Shown one piece after another: positions 1 through 8,865 of a stretch of DNA of 64,000 nucleotides. The notes beneath the pieces were generated by a model. That model did not search any database. It had not been told where the DNA came from and saw nothing but the letters and a program-made list of their open reading frames with translations. The number at the start of each line of letters is the position of its first letter. Positions within the stretch are counted from its first letter, which is position 1. The DNA is from Catellatospora sp. KI3 (GTDB taxonomy: Bacteria; Actinomycetota; Actinomycetes; Mycobacteriales; Micromonosporaceae), in assembly GCF_029948125.1 (NCBI RefSeq), contig NZ_JASAMB010000005.1, forward strand, positions 300,031 to 364,030, in the 5' to 3' direction. The position numbers and the translations under genes are program-made.

Positions 1-629
1 TGAGCGCCCCCGACCCGACCGAGCGCTGGCAGCGGGCGTACGCGCAGGCGCAGCAGTCGGCCGCCGCCGCCGACCACGCCGACAGCGCCGCGCTGCTGCG
101 CGAGGTGCTGACCGAGATGTCGTGGTCCGACACCGTGCCCGGCGGCCTGGCCGCCCAGGTGCGCGGCCTGGCCGGGGTCGCCGCGCTGCACCTGGGCGAC
201 TACGCCGGCGCGGTGGCCCACACCGAGCAGGCGCTGCGGCTGTGCGAGACGGTCGGCGACGCCGCCGGTGCGGCGGTCTACACCGCGAACCTGGAGCTGG
301 CGCGGCTGGCCGAGGGCGCCGGCCGCGGCGACCCCGCGTCGCTGCGCACCATCGACGTGCGCCGCCGCATCGGGCAGGCGCAGGACCTGTCCGACAGCGG
401 CCGGTACGCGGCCAGCAACGGCGTGCTGCGGGGCCTGCTCACCGACGCCGCCCCGGAGACGGTGCGGCACCTGGCCAAGGTGTACGGGCTGCTCGGCCTC
501 AACCTGTACCGGCTCGGTCAGCTGGAGGCCGCCCGCAACCACACCGAGGCGGCCCTGGCCCAGTGCCGCCGCACCGGCGACGCCGACGGGGTGCGGATCT
601 ACACCGCGAACCTGGCCGCCATCGGCTGA
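1..629 (+). CDS. TPR-like helical repeat protein, start codon cut by window edge
   Basis: The reading frame is open from base 3 and reads Ser-Ala-Pro-Asp-Pro-Thr. Bases 1-2 are TG, so they are probably the last two bases of an ATG or GTG start and only one base of the gene is missing. The roughly 208-residue protein is alpha-helical. It contains two clear tetratricopeptide-like units with the pattern LGDYAGAVAHTEQALRLCE and LGQLEAARNHTEAALAQCR, about 105 residues apart, each followed by a near-identical YTANL segment. Such repeats usually mediate protein-protein contact. No catalytic domain is present and the partner is unknown. It ends 45 bp before the next gene on the same strand and may be co-transcribed with it. 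Confidence 0.75.
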   Translation, partial: SAPDPTERWQRAYAQAQQSAAAADHADSAALLREVLTEMSWSDTVPGGLAAQVRGLAGVAALHLGDYAGAVAHTEQALRLCETVGDAAGAAVYTANLELARLAEGAGRGDPASLRTIDVRRRIGQAQDLSDSGRYAASNGVLRGLLTDAAPETVRHLAKVYGLLGLNLYRLGQLEAARNHTEAALAQCRRTGDADGVRIYTANLAAIG

Positions 630-674
630 GCCAAACCGGCTCCGCCGCGCGCGCCGCGACGGCAGACTGCAGAG

Positions 675-2507
675 ATGAGCGGCGGAGCCGATGCCCGGGA
701 CCTGCCCGCCGACGTGGACCTGCTGGCCCTGGTACGGCGCTTCGAACCGGTGCTGCGCTTCACCGCGGGCGAGCTGTTCTTCCCGATGACCGTCGAGCAG
801 TACCTGTCCGGCGCCGCGCTGTGGCTGGCCCCGGCGCGCGGCCGCGCCCCGGCGGTGCTGCTGGTCGACCACGGTGACCTCGACCCGGACGGCCTGGCCC
901 GCGCCGCCCGCGAGCACCCGGTCGACCGGCTGTTCCTGCGCTACGCCGCCCAGTCGCTGCGCCGCCGGGAGCTGCGCCAGTGGCGGCGCCGCGCGGACCG
1001 GCCCGCCTTCCACGGCGTGTCCCGGCTGGCCGCCGTCGGGCTGCTGGGCCGGTTCATCGACTCGGGCATGCGCCTGTCGCTGATCATGCGCGGGCGGGTG
1101 CCCGGCGGCCTGGTCGCCGCCGGGCAGCAGCGCTACGCCGGGACCGGGCCGCCGCGCGAGGCCTACCACGCCCACGTCAGCACCGACGGCGGCTACGTGG
1201 TGCTCCAGTACTGGTTCCTGTACGCGATGAACGACTGGCGGTCCACGTTCGCCGGGGTCAACGACCACGAGGCCGACTGGGAGCAGCTGACGCTGTACCT
1301 GGTCGACACCGGCCGCCCCGGGCCGCCCGAGCAGCGGTACGACCTGGCGTGGGTGGCGCTGTCGGCGCACGACGAGGTCGGCGACGACCTGCGCCGCCGC
1401 CCCGACGACCCCGACCTGACCTGGGTCGACGGCACGCACCTGGTCGGCAACGCGGGCGCGGGCTCCCACTCGGGCGCCTACCTGCCCGGCGACTACCTGG
1501 TCCGGGTCCAGCCGCCCGCGCTGGCGCGGTTCATCGCCGGGTACACCGCGGTGCGGTCGGTGCTGTTCCCGTGGACGCGCGGGCGGCCCTCGCTCGGCGT
1601 CGGCATCCCGTACGTCGACTACCGGCGCGGCGACGGCGTGCGGGTCGGGCCGGGCACCGGCCGGGAGTGGACCCCGGTCCTGATCGACTCGCGGACCCCG
1701 TGGGTGCGCGACTACCGGGGGCTGTGGGGGCTGGACACCGACGACCCGTTCGGCGGCGAGCGGGCCCCGGCCGGGCCCCGCTACGAGCGCAGCGGCGCCA
1801 TCCGGCAGTCGTGGGCCGACCCCGTCGGCTGGGCCGGACTGGACCGGGTGCCGCCCGAGGCCGACGCGGCCGCCGCCCGTACCGCCCGGATCGCCGAACT
1901 GGAGCAGCTCATCGGCGGCCTCGACGGGCAGATCGCGGCCGGGCAGCAGGAGCTGCGCCGGGCCGGCGCGGGCGTGGCGGCGCTGCCGCCGACGGTCACC
2001 GGGGCCCGGCGCGGCGGCGACGGCGCCGCCGAGCGGCTGGCCGAGCGCGAGGCGGAGGTGGCGGGCCTGCGGTCGCGGCGCCGGGCCGCGGTCAACGAAC
2101 GCGACCAGCTGTGCCAGGTCGCCGACGCGGGGGTACGGCCCGACCCGCACGCGCACCTGCGCCACCGGGCCGTACCGGACGTGACCACCTCGGCCGGGGT
2201 GCTGCTGCGGTTCTGGACCGGGGCGTCGCTGTCGATCCTGCTGCTCCTGCTCGGCGTCGGGCTGCTGCTCGACCTCGGCCCGGTGCTGTGGGTGACCGTG
2301 ATCGCGGTGCTGGCGGTGATGGGCGTCGAGGCGGTGCTGCGCGGGCGGCTGCTGGTGTTCCTGCTCGGCCTCGCCATCGTCGCCGCGGTCTGGTACGTGG
2401 TCTGGCTGCTGCTGACCAACCTGCGGGTCGCGGTCGGCGTGCTGGCCGTCGCGGCGGCGGTCGCCATCGGCGTGGCCAACCTGCGCGGTCTGCTCGACCG
2501 CCGCTGA
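675..2507 (+). CDS. Large membrane-anchored protein with a Vps62-like N-terminal region
   Basis: The protein has 610 residues. The first 350 residues form a soluble region with a conserved NDHEADWEQLTLYL segment and a GAGSHSGAYLPGDY segment. These recall Vps62/DUF946-type proteins, but the resemblance is from memory and is not proof of family. Residues about 405-485 are rich in Glu, Arg and Ala with heptad-like spacing and are probably a coiled coil. Residues about 510-605 hold three or four hydrophobic segments, so the C-terminus is in the membrane and the rest is probably cytoplasmic. The start is the ATG just after a weak purine stretch. The function is unknown. Confidence 0.7.
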   Translation: MSGGADARDLPADVDLLALVRRFEPVLRFTAGELFFPMTVEQYLSGAALWLAPARGRAPAVLLVDHGDLDPDGLARAAREHPVDRLFLRYAAQSLRRRELRQWRRRADRPAFHGVSRLAAVGLLGRFIDSGMRLSLIMRGRVPGGLVAAGQQRYAGTGPPREAYHAHVSTDGGYVVLQYWFLYAMNDWRSTFAGVNDHEADWEQLTLYLVDTGRPGPPEQRYDLAWVALSAHDEVGDDLRRRPDDPDLTWVDGTHLVGNAGAGSHSGAYLPGDYLVRVQPPALARFIAGYTAVRSVLFPWTRGRPSLGVGIPYVDYRRGDGVRVGPGTGREWTPVLIDSRTPWVRDYRGLWGLDTDDPFGGERAPAGPRYERSGAIRQSWADPVGWAGLDRVPPEADAAAARTARIAELEQLIGGLDGQIAAGQQELRRAGAGVAALPPTVTGARRGGDGAAERLAEREAEVAGLRSRRRAAVNERDQLCQVADAGVRPDPHAHLRHRAVPDVTTSAGVLLRFWTGASLSILLLLLGVGLLLDLGPVLWVTVIAVLAVMGVEAVLRGRLLVFLLGLAIVAAVWYVVWLLLTNLRVAVGVLAVAAAVAIGVANLRGLLDRR

Positions 2508-2588
2508 CCCGGCGTGGCCAGGACGCTTTGCCCACCGCGCGGTGCATGCTGAGCGGGTCGGCCGCGGCGGGGGAGAGGTGGGCTGCCG

Positions 2589-4019
2589 GTGTTGCGATGG
2601 CATGAGGTGTACGGCGGAAAGACCCCTCCGCCGGGCGGGGTCGTGGCCCCCGACGAGCGGCTGTCGTGGCCGCGCATGGCCGGGCTGGGCGCGCAGCACG
2701 TGGTCGCGATGTTCGGCGCCACGTTCGTGTTCCCGGTCGTGATGGGCCTCAACCCGCAGCTGGCGATCATGGTCAGCGGCGTGGCCACCATCGTGTTCCT
2801 GCTGATCGTGCAGGGCCGGGTGCCAAGCTACCTGGGCACCTCGGCGTCGTTCGTCAGCGCCGTGGCCGCCATCCGCGCCCAGGGCGGCGACTCCGCCCAG
2901 GTCACCGGCGCGATCCTGATCGCCGGTGCGGTGCTGGCCCTGGTCGGCCTGCTCATCCACCTGCTGGGCTTCCGGGTGCTGCACGCGGTGCTGCCGCCGG
3001 TGGTGACCGGCGCGGTCGTCATGCTGATCGGGTTCAACCTGGCCCCGGTCGTGGCGAAGGTGTACTGGCCGCAGGACCAGTGGGTGGCGCTGGCGGTGAT
3101 GCTGTTCGTCATCGTGGTCGCCGTCGCCGCCCGCGGCTTCGTCGGCCGCATCGCCATCTTCCTGGGCCTGGTCTTCGGGTACGCGCTGTCGTGGCTGCTC
3201 GACCGCGTCGCCGGTCCGATCACCTCGGTGCTGCCCGGCGGCAGCGGCCCCACCACCCACGACCGGGTCGACTGGTCCGGGGTGGCCGCCGCGCCGTGGC
3301 TCGGGTTCCCGCCGCACACCGGCACCGACGCCAACGGCAACGAGATCGCCGGCTGGCACCTGCCCCAGTTCGAGTTCGCGTTCATCCTGCTGGTCCTGCC
3401 CGCGGTCGTGGCGCTGATCGCCGAGAACGCCGGCCACGTCAAGGCCGTCGCCGAGATGACCGGCCACGACCTCAACCCGGTCATGGGGCGGGCCATCGGC
3501 GCCGACGGCGTGGCGACGGTGCTGGCCAGCACCGTCGGCGGCTCGCCGACCACGACGTACGCGGAGAACATCGGGGTCATGGCCGCGACCAGGATCTACT
3601 CCACGGCCGCGTACTACCTGGCGGCGCTGGTCGCGATCCTGTTCGGGTTCTCGCCCAAGTTCGGGGCCGTCGTGTCGGCCACCCCCGGCGGCGTCCTCGG
3701 CGGCATCACCGTCGTCCTGTACGGCATGATCGGCCTGCTCGGCGCCAAGATCTGGAAGGAGAACGGGGTCGACTTCGGCAACCCGATCAACCTGGTGCCG
3801 CTGGCCGCCGGGATCATCATCGCCATCGGCGACACGTCGCTGGTGTTCAGCCCGACGTTCACCCTCGGCGGCATCGCCCTGGGCACCATCGTCACCATCG
3901 TCGGCTACCACCTGGCCCGCTGGCTGGCCCCCGAGCACCTGCGCGAGCAGCAGCGCCACGAGCACACCGCCGCCGGCACCGTCCCCTACGACGAACGCCG
4001 CGGCATCGCCGACGCCTGA
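2589..4019 (+). CDS. uraA: Uracil/xanthine permease, NCS2 family (UraA/RutG type)
   Basis: This 476-residue protein has about 12-14 hydrophobic segments and is a nucleobase:cation symporter of the NCS2 family, which imports uracil or xanthine. Diagnostic features are the ALIAENAGHVKAVAEMTG segment, which holds the Glu and His that line the substrate site in UraA, and the later GGSPTTTYAENIGV signature. The N-terminal GLGAQHVVAMFGATFVFP stretch is also typical of the family. The GTG start is preceded by GGGAGAGG at 2571-2578, a good ribosome-binding site. No pyrimidine genes lie nearby, so uracil rather than xanthine is a guess based on similarity to UraA. Bacterial UraA proteins are about 430 residues, so this one has a longer C-terminal tail. 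Confidence 0.92.
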   Translation: MLRWHEVYGGKTPPPGGVVAPDERLSWPRMAGLGAQHVVAMFGATFVFPVVMGLNPQLAIMVSGVATIVFLLIVQGRVPSYLGTSASFVSAVAAIRAQGGDSAQVTGAILIAGAVLALVGLLIHLLGFRVLHAVLPPVVTGAVVMLIGFNLAPVVAKVYWPQDQWVALAVMLFVIVVAVAARGFVGRIAIFLGLVFGYALSWLLDRVAGPITSVLPGGSGPTTHDRVDWSGVAAAPWLGFPPHTGTDANGNEIAGWHLPQFEFAFILLVLPAVVALIAENAGHVKAVAEMTGHDLNPVMGRAIGADGVATVLASTVGGSPTTTYAENIGVMAATRIYSTAAYYLAALVAILFGFSPKFGAVVSATPGGVLGGITVVLYGMIGLLGAKIWKENGVDFGNPINLVPLAAGIIIAIGDTSLVFSPTFTLGGIALGTIVTIVGYHLARWLAPEHLREQQRHEHTAAGTVPYDERRGIADA

Positions 4020-4094
4020 ACGGGTGATCGGCCGAGCGGATGGGATCCGTGCGCCGCGAGATGGCTGCTGACATGGGATGACACACTGTCCGAT

Positions 4095-4274
4095 GTGCTC
4101 ACCTCCCACCGGAGCCGCCGCTCGAACCCGAGCCGGTCGAGGACCACCGACCGGCTCGACTACGGCCTGACCGTGCTGTCGCTGCCGCTGGAGCGGTCGC
4201 TGCTGGAGTCGCTGGCCCGCAACCGGCGCCCCGACATGCCGCAGGACGTCGACTGCGGCATCGCCGTGGACTGA
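4095..4274 (+). CDS. Possible small ORF or gene remnant (59 aa)
   Basis: A GTG-initiated frame of 59 codons lies in the otherwise empty 330-bp gap between the permease and the acetyltransferase. Almost every codon ends in G or C, which in this genome is a coding signal. The last 40 residues (from DRLDYGLTVLSLPLERSLL on) look like a normal folded segment, whereas the first 20 are Arg/Ser-rich and may not be translated. I recognise no family. It could be a small orphan protein or the 3' remnant of a decayed gene. There is no convincing ribosome-binding site. Confidence 0.3.
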   Translation: MLTSHRSRRSNPSRSRTTDRLDYGLTVLSLPLERSLLESLARNRRPDMPQDVDCGIAVD

Positions 4275-4336
4275 GCGAAAGTTCCCCCGAACGTCCAGCG
4301 GGCGGGAAACCGGCCGTCCGGTGCGGGCGGCGCCGC

Positions 4337-4342
4337 TAGCGT
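4337..4342 (+). promoter_or_regulatory. Leaderless -10 element of the GNAT gene
   Basis: TAGCGT (consensus TAnnnT) ends 7 nt before the ATG at 4350, the spacing expected of actinobacterial leaderless transcripts. There is no ribosome-binding site, which agrees with leaderless translation. Confidence 0.5.
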
Positions 4343-4349
4343 CGGGCCG

Positions 4350-4928
4350 ATGAGAGACGGCACCTCGCCGGTATGGCGCACCGCGGACCCCGACGACGCC
4401 GAGGCCGTCGCGAACCTGCACGCCGACAGCTGGCGCCGCCACTACCGCGGCGCGTTCGCCGACGCGTTCCTCGACGGCGACGTCCTGGCCGACCGGCGTG
4501 CCGTGTGGACGGCCCGGCTGGCCGCACCCGGCCGCGGCGTCACCATCCTGGCGCGGGACGGCGCCGGACTCGCCGGGTTCGTGCACGTGGTGCTCGACGA
4601 GGACGACCGCTGGGGCAGTTTCGTCGACAACCTGCACGTCGTCGCCGACCGCCACCGCACGGGCCTCGGCACCGGGCTGATGGCCCGCGCCGCCCGCACC
4701 GTGCTCGCCTCGGCCGCGACCCCGGCGCTGTACCTGTGGGTGCTGGAGCAGAACACCGCCGCCCAGGGCTTCTACCGGGCCGTCGGCGGCACGGCCGCCG
4801 AGCGCGCACCGGTCGGGCCGCCGGGCGGGGTGCCGGGACGGCTGCACGGCACCCCAGCCAAGCTGCGGTTCACCTGGCCCGACGTCGCGCGGCTGGCCGC
4901 CCGGCCGGACCCGCCCGGCGGCCGCTGA
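4350..4928 (+). CDS. GNAT family N-acetyltransferase
   Basis: This 192-residue cytoplasmic protein belongs to the GCN5-related acetyltransferases, which transfer acetyl from acetyl-CoA to an amine. The acetyl-CoA binding motif is visible as DNLHVVADRHRTGLGTGLM (R-x-x-G-x-G/T, residues about 93-111). It is followed by the typical YLWVLEQNTAAQGFYRAVG strand-helix in which the conserved Tyr lies. The N-terminal ADPDDAEAVANLHADSWR stretch is also common in the family. The substrate cannot be read from sequence. The gene is preceded by a leaderless -10 and ends 6 bp from the convergent sigma-factor gene. Confidence 0.88.
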   Translation: MRDGTSPVWRTADPDDAEAVANLHADSWRRHYRGAFADAFLDGDVLADRRAVWTARLAAPGRGVTILARDGAGLAGFVHVVLDEDDRWGSFVDNLHVVADRHRTGLGTGLMARAARTVLASAATPALYLWVLEQNTAAQGFYRAVGGTAAERAPVGPPGGVPGRLHGTPAKLRFTWPDVARLAARPDPPGGR

Positions 4929-4934
4929 CCCTCG

Positions 4935-6602
4935 TCAGCCCAGCACCACCGTGAACTCCTGCTCCCACCGCACCGGCTGCTCGAACGTGTACGGCGGGAG
5001 CTGGGCGATCCGGGCTGCGAACAGCGGCTGCCACGGCTGGCTGCCCGTGCTGGGCAGCGGGGTGGGCACGGTATCGGCGACGAACGTGTAGCCGGCTTGT
5101 ACCGTCGCGCCGGCGTCCGGCCCGTCCAGCGGGCAGACCGCGCTGTCGCCGTCTTCGCCGTGGCTGGCGAAGGTGCAGCCGTCCCAGCCCGGCCCCGCCG
5201 GCCGCAGCCACGGCCGCAGCGTCAGGGCCAGCTGGAGTTCGGCCACGCCGAGGGTGCCGGTGTTGGCCACGCTCACCGTCAGCCGCCCGGTGTACCGCCC
5301 GTCGGCGGCGGGCCGCAGCACCACGTCGGTGGTGCTCAGCGCCAACGCCGCGTGCTCGGGCCGCGCGGGCCACGTCGTCGGGCCCGCCACCTGCTTGAAC
5401 GCGCCGTCCACCAGGCGGAAGGTACGGCGCTGGAACGGCACGCTGCTCTGGCCGCCGTCGCTGTAGTCCCGCGACAGCTCGACCACGACCCCGCCGCTCG
5501 CGGCCTCGATGTGGTGGATCATCGCGATGCCCGGCCCGGTCGCGACGACCCGCCCGAGGATCGTGAGCCGGTCCGCGCCGTCGCGGCGGAACGCGACGAC
5601 CTGCGTACCCGGTGACTCCGGTCCCTCACTGCACATGAACGCCGCGACCACATCCTCGTCCCCGTCGCCGTCCACGTCAGACTGCACCTGCTCCATGACC
5701 CACACCGGCAGCGCGGCCCGGTCGGCGATGCCGTACCGGCTGAACACGGTGCGGCCGGACGCGCACAGCGACCCGCGCGGGCCGGACCACACCGGCAGCG
5801 TGACCGTGGCCCCGGCGAACGGGCCGACGTCAGGGGTGTTGTCGACCACCGGCTGGGGCAGCAGCGTCGGCGACGGCGCGACCGGCAGCGACGCCGACGG
5901 GGTCGGCTTAGCGGGCGGCACAGACCGGTCCCCGCCCCCGCCGACGGTCACCGCCACGGTCAGCACCACCAGTACGGCCGCGGCCAGCGCGGACACCGCC
6001 GCGGCCCGCCGGGCGCCGAGCCGCCGCGACGACGCCAGCGCCCGTTCCCGCAGGTCGACCGGCTTGACCTCGGCGGCCGTACCGGCGTAGAACTCCCGCA
6101 GCTCCGGGGCGAGCAGCCGCAGCTTGGCCAGCGCCTTGGCGGTCTGGCTCTTCACCGTGCCGACGGTGACCCCCAGCGCCTGCGCGGTCTGCTCCTCGGT
6201 CAGGTCGTCGAAGAACCGCAGCACCAGTACGGCCCGCTGCCGAGGCGGCAGCCGCAGCAGCATCGACCGCAGCGTCACCTGCAGCGCGGTCTGCTCGGCC
6301 AGGTCGGCCGCCGCCGGGGTGCGGGCGGGCAGCTCCCCGGTCAGCGTCTCGGCGACCCGGCGCCGCCGCCACCACGACACCTGCAGGTGGTACATGGTCT
6401 TGCGGGTGTACGCGTCGGCCGCACCGGTCGCGTGCAGGCTCGACCAGCAGCGGTGGGTGCGGGCCAGGGCCGACTGGACCAGGTCCTCGGCCAGGTGCTG
6501 GTCACCGGTGAGGAAGTAGGCCGCGCGCAGCAGCGCGGCGGTCCTGGCCCGGACGAACGCGTCGAACTCGGCGGGCAGCGGGGCAGCGGACGGTACCGAC
6601 AT
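4935..6602 (-). CDS. SigE-type ECF sigma factor fused to a membrane anchor and extracytoplasmic domain
   Basis: The protein has 555 residues. Residues 10-80 are sigma region 2 (AAYFLTGDQHLAEDLVQSAL). Residues 110-165 are sigma region 4, with LPPRQRAVLVLRFFDDLTEEQ and the helix-turn-helix LGVTVGTVKSQTAKAL. This marks it as a SigE-family sigma factor of the Streptomyces/Micromonospora kind. Unlike ordinary ECF factors of about 180 residues, it continues through basic residues into one transmembrane helix (about 199-220), a Pro/Ser/Thr linker and a 320-residue domain predicted outside the cell. That domain carries a DVDGDGDEDVV calcium-binding type loop and two or more cysteines. The fusion suggests a membrane-tethered sigma factor that may sense an external signal directly. 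No separate anti-sigma gene is adjacent. Confidence 0.85.
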   Translation of the reverse strand: MSVPSAAPLPAEFDAFVRARTAALLRAAYFLTGDQHLAEDLVQSALARTHRCWSSLHATGAADAYTRKTMYHLQVSWWRRRRVAETLTGELPARTPAAADLAEQTALQVTLRSMLLRLPPRQRAVLVLRFFDDLTEEQTAQALGVTVGTVKSQTAKALAKLRLLAPELREFYAGTAAEVKPVDLRERALASSRRLGARRAAAVSALAAAVLVVLTVAVTVGGGGDRSVPPAKPTPSASLPVAPSPTLLPQPVVDNTPDVGPFAGATVTLPVWSGPRGSLCASGRTVFSRYGIADRAALPVWVMEQVQSDVDGDGDEDVVAAFMCSEGPESPGTQVVAFRRDGADRLTILGRVVATGPGIAMIHHIEAASGGVVVELSRDYSDGGQSSVPFQRRTFRLVDGAFKQVAGPTTWPARPEHAALALSTTDVVLRPAADGRYTGRLTVSVANTGTLGVAELQLALTLRPWLRPAGPGWDGCTFASHGEDGDSAVCPLDGPDAGATVQAGYTFVADTVPTPLPSTGSQPWQPLFAARIAQLPPYTFEQPVRWEQEFTVVLG

Positions 6603-6660
6603 GCCACTCAGGACGCGTCCCGGCCGCCGGATGGTTGCCCGCTTCGGAAGATGCGGGGAG

Positions 6661-7950
6661 TCAGGTCGCGGACTTGCGGCGCATCCGGTACTCCAGCACC
6701 AGGAACGGGAAGCCGAACAGCCAGAACGCGTGCTCGGCCCGCAGCTCGCCCTGCTCGAGGTAGACGTCCAGGCGCTCGCGGAACCCGTGGACCGCCGCGA
6801 CGGTGAGCCTGCCCGTCGGCTCGTCGACGACGGTCAGGTAGTGGCCCGGCTGGTCGGTGGTGCCGACGCTGGCCAGCACCAGGCCGCCGTACGGGCGGTT
6901 GTCCGGGGCCAGCGTCGCGGTGAAGCTGGCCCGCGGCAGCGGGAACCCGACACTGACATAGCCTCGGTCCTGGTGCCGGTAGGTGGTGTAGATGCCGACG
7001 TAGATGGGCTCGTCGGTGTCGGCGAACGACCTGATCCAGCCCCGGCGGCTGATCGGGCCGCCGCGGTCGGTGCTGACCGTGTCGATGCGGCTGCGTACGC
7101 CGCGCTGGGTCTCCCGCTGGTTCATCGGGACGTTCGCCTGCCCCAGCGGGCGGGCGACGAGGTTGCGGTAGAGCAGGTAGCCGGGGCGGACCCAGGCGCG
7201 CCAGCGCGGCACGATGTCGAGCGAGAACCGGGTGGTGTGCTCGTAGAACTCGCGCACCAGCGGATCGACGGCGGCCGGGTCGAAGCCCGGTCCGGTGAGC
7301 TCGTCCAGGCTGGACACGATGCCCACGTCGGGCGCGTCCGGGGTGTAGTGGCCGCCGACGGCGGCGGCCAGCTCCCGCACGTACCCGGTGCCGACGTAGC
7401 GGGTGCTGGAGGTCAGCGGCACCACGAACGGCAGCAGCCGCGCGTCCGCCTGCTCGGCGAGCAGGCTGACCTGCGGGTCGCGGAAGACCAGCGCGGACAG
7501 GCACCGGAACACCAGCACCGCCGCGGCCGCGACCACGGCCGCCGGGACACCCGGCCAGCCGGCCGCCAGCGCCCAGCCCACTACCAGACCCACGACCGGT
7601 CCGAGCAGCACCTTCTGCGGGCGCAGGCCGAGCAGTCCGACGACCGCGCCGCTGACCAGTCCGACCAGCGGCGGGCGCGCGATCAAGAGTCCGAGCAGCC
7701 AGCCCAGCGGGGCGGCCAGCGCGACGCTGGCCACGATCCGCGACCACAGCGCCGGGATCTCACCGGGCCGCTGCCGCGCCCGCGCCACCAGGTCGGCGCC
7801 CGCGACGGCGCCCGCCCCGGCCACCGCCGAGACCGCGACCGTCACGGCGCCCCGCCCTGCGGCGAGCGCGGTCCCGGCGACAGCCCCCATCAGCGCGGTC
7901 ACCGCGATCGAGCCGGGTCTGCGGGCGGGTGCGGTCTGCTCCTCGGTCAC
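6661..7950 (-). CDS. Polytopic membrane protein of unknown function
   Basis: The protein has 429 residues. Residues 10-150 form four to six hydrophobic segments. The remaining 280 residues are hydrophilic, with a conserved-looking stretch around residues 235-275 ([18 protein letters not shown]). The C-terminus ends in a short hydrophobic/aromatic segment and basic residues. I recognise no enzyme motif. The GTG start is supported by TAGATT 6 nt upstream, on the minus strand at 7957-7962, which fits a leaderless -10 element. The gene follows the sigma-factor gene's promoter side with a gap of 58 bp, so the two minus-strand genes could be co-transcribed. The role is unknown. Confidence 0.7.
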   Translation of the reverse strand: MTEEQTAPARRPGSIAVTALMGAVAGTALAAGRGAVTVAVSAVAGAGAVAGADLVARARQRPGEIPALWSRIVASVALAAPLGWLLGLLIARPPLVGLVSGAVVGLLGLRPQKVLLGPVVGLVVGWALAAGWPGVPAAVVAAAAVLVFRCLSALVFRDPQVSLLAEQADARLLPFVVPLTSSTRYVGTGYVRELAAAVGGHYTPDAPDVGIVSSLDELTGPGFDPAAVDPLVREFYEHTTRFSLDIVPRWRAWVRPGYLLYRNLVARPLGQANVPMNQRETQRGVRSRIDTVSTDRGGPISRRGWIRSFADTDEPIYVGIYTTYRHQDRGYVSVGFPLPRASFTATLAPDNRPYGGLVLASVGTTDQPGHYLTVVDEPTGRLTVAAVHGFRERLDVYLEQGELRAEHAFWLFGFPFLVLEYRMRRKSAT

Positions 7951-7956
7951 GCCGAG

Positions 7957-7962
7957 AATCTA
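7957..7962 (-). promoter_or_regulatory. Leaderless -10 element of the polytopic membrane protein gene
   Basis: TAGATT on the minus strand ends 6 nt before the GTG start. No ribosome-binding site is present. Confidence 0.45.
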
Positions 7963-8013
7963 CTCAGGTCGGCGGGGACCGTGCGGGGGTGCCGGGCGTC
8001 GTCGGGTCTGCCG

Positions 8014-8256
8014 TCAGCCGAGTGCGTCGTGAGCCTGGCGCGAGCGGCGCCGCCGCAGCACCGCGGCGGCGATGAGGACCGCTGACAGCACACCGGGGCC
8101 GCAGTGCGCCAGCAGCACACCCGGCAGCCCCGGCCCGCCCCAGTCGTCGCGGTAGGTCGCCGGGTCGCTCATGTCGATGGTGAACGGCTCGGCGATCGCC
8201 CGGCCGATCAGGTAGAGGCCCAGCAACAGGCCCAGGCCGTACAGGACTTTTCGCAC
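8014..8256 (-). CDS. Small two-helix membrane protein
   Basis: Reading from the GTG at 8256 gives an 80-residue protein with a hydrophobic helix at residues 4-20, an acidic/aromatic loop (IDMSDPATYRDDWGGP), a second hydrophobic helix and a basic C-terminal tail, RRRRSRQ. I chose this start rather than an upstream ATG at 8307 because a purine-rich GAGAGCGGGA stretch lies just upstream and the translation then begins directly with the basic residues and first membrane helix. Homologous short proteins with the same DPATYRDDWGG loop are common in actinomycetes, as far as I recall, but have no known function. Confidence 0.6.
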   Translation of the reverse strand: MRKVLYGLGLLLGLYLIGRAIAEPFTIDMSDPATYRDDWGGPGLPGVLLAHCGPGVLSAVLIAAAVLRRRRSRQAHDALG

Positions 8257-8370
8257 CGGGATCCCGCTCTCTGCCGATCCGGATGAGGCAAGTCCGACCA
8301 TATGCATCCGGTCAGGTCGATCGCATCAGGGACTTCCCGTGCGGGATCCGGCGCGGTCCTGGAGCGGCTG

Positions 8371-8622
8371 TCACGGCAGCGGGTCGGTGTTCGGCGGGTG
8401 GCCGCCGTCGCCGTCGACGATGACGTCCATGGTGCCGTCCTGGGTGAGGTCCACCATGGTCACGTCGATCTTGCCGTCACCGTCGGTGTCGGACTGGAAC
8501 AGGTCGGGCTTGCCGTCGCCGTCGGTGTCGATCGCCCACAGGTCCGGGTGGCCGTCCCCGGTCGTGTCCAGCGCCAGGATCTCGTCATGGCCGTCACCGC
8601 GGGTCTGCACAACGTCAGTCAT
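8371..8622 (-). CDS. Small acidic protein with Ca-binding-type DxDGDG repeats
   Basis: Starting at the ATG at 8622, the 83-residue protein is built almost entirely of a 13-residue repeat: DTTGDGHPDLWAI, DTDGDGKPDLFQS, DTDGDGKIDVTMV, then a shorter DLTQDGTMDVIV. Each repeat has the DxDGDGxxD loop typical of calcium-binding EF-hand, dockerin or thrombospondin type-3 repeats, followed by a short hydrophobic strand. There is no signal peptide, so it appears cytoplasmic unless exported by an unknown route. An upstream in-frame start at 8721 is possible but adds an unlikely basic segment. Calcium binding is inferred from motif spacing only. Confidence 0.6.
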   Translation of the reverse strand: MTDVVQTRGDGHDEILALDTTGDGHPDLWAIDTDGDGKPDLFQSDTDGDGKIDVTMVDLTQDGTMDVIVDGDGGHPPNTDPLP

Positions 8623-8865
8623 GCCAGCGCTGATACCCGGGCGCGGGCCGGTGAAACGGCGGCCGGGGCGGGTGTGAGGTTGAACCACCAAGAGCATAAA
8701 CCAGGATCCGAAACTCCACACTCCGCCGTACGACCGTCGCGACCTGCGATTTCACGCGCATAAGCTTCCCGCTCGTGCCGGTTCGGGGTGGCGCCCCCCG
8801 AGGCCGGGCACCGGACGTTCGCCGCTCGCGGCGGGCGTCCTTCCTGTCCGCAGAGCCACGGAGGC

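Noticed and set aside
980..2605. 541-codon overlapping plus-strand frame
   Set aside because: Arg/Pro/Gly-rich shadow of the 610-residue protein, without motifs.
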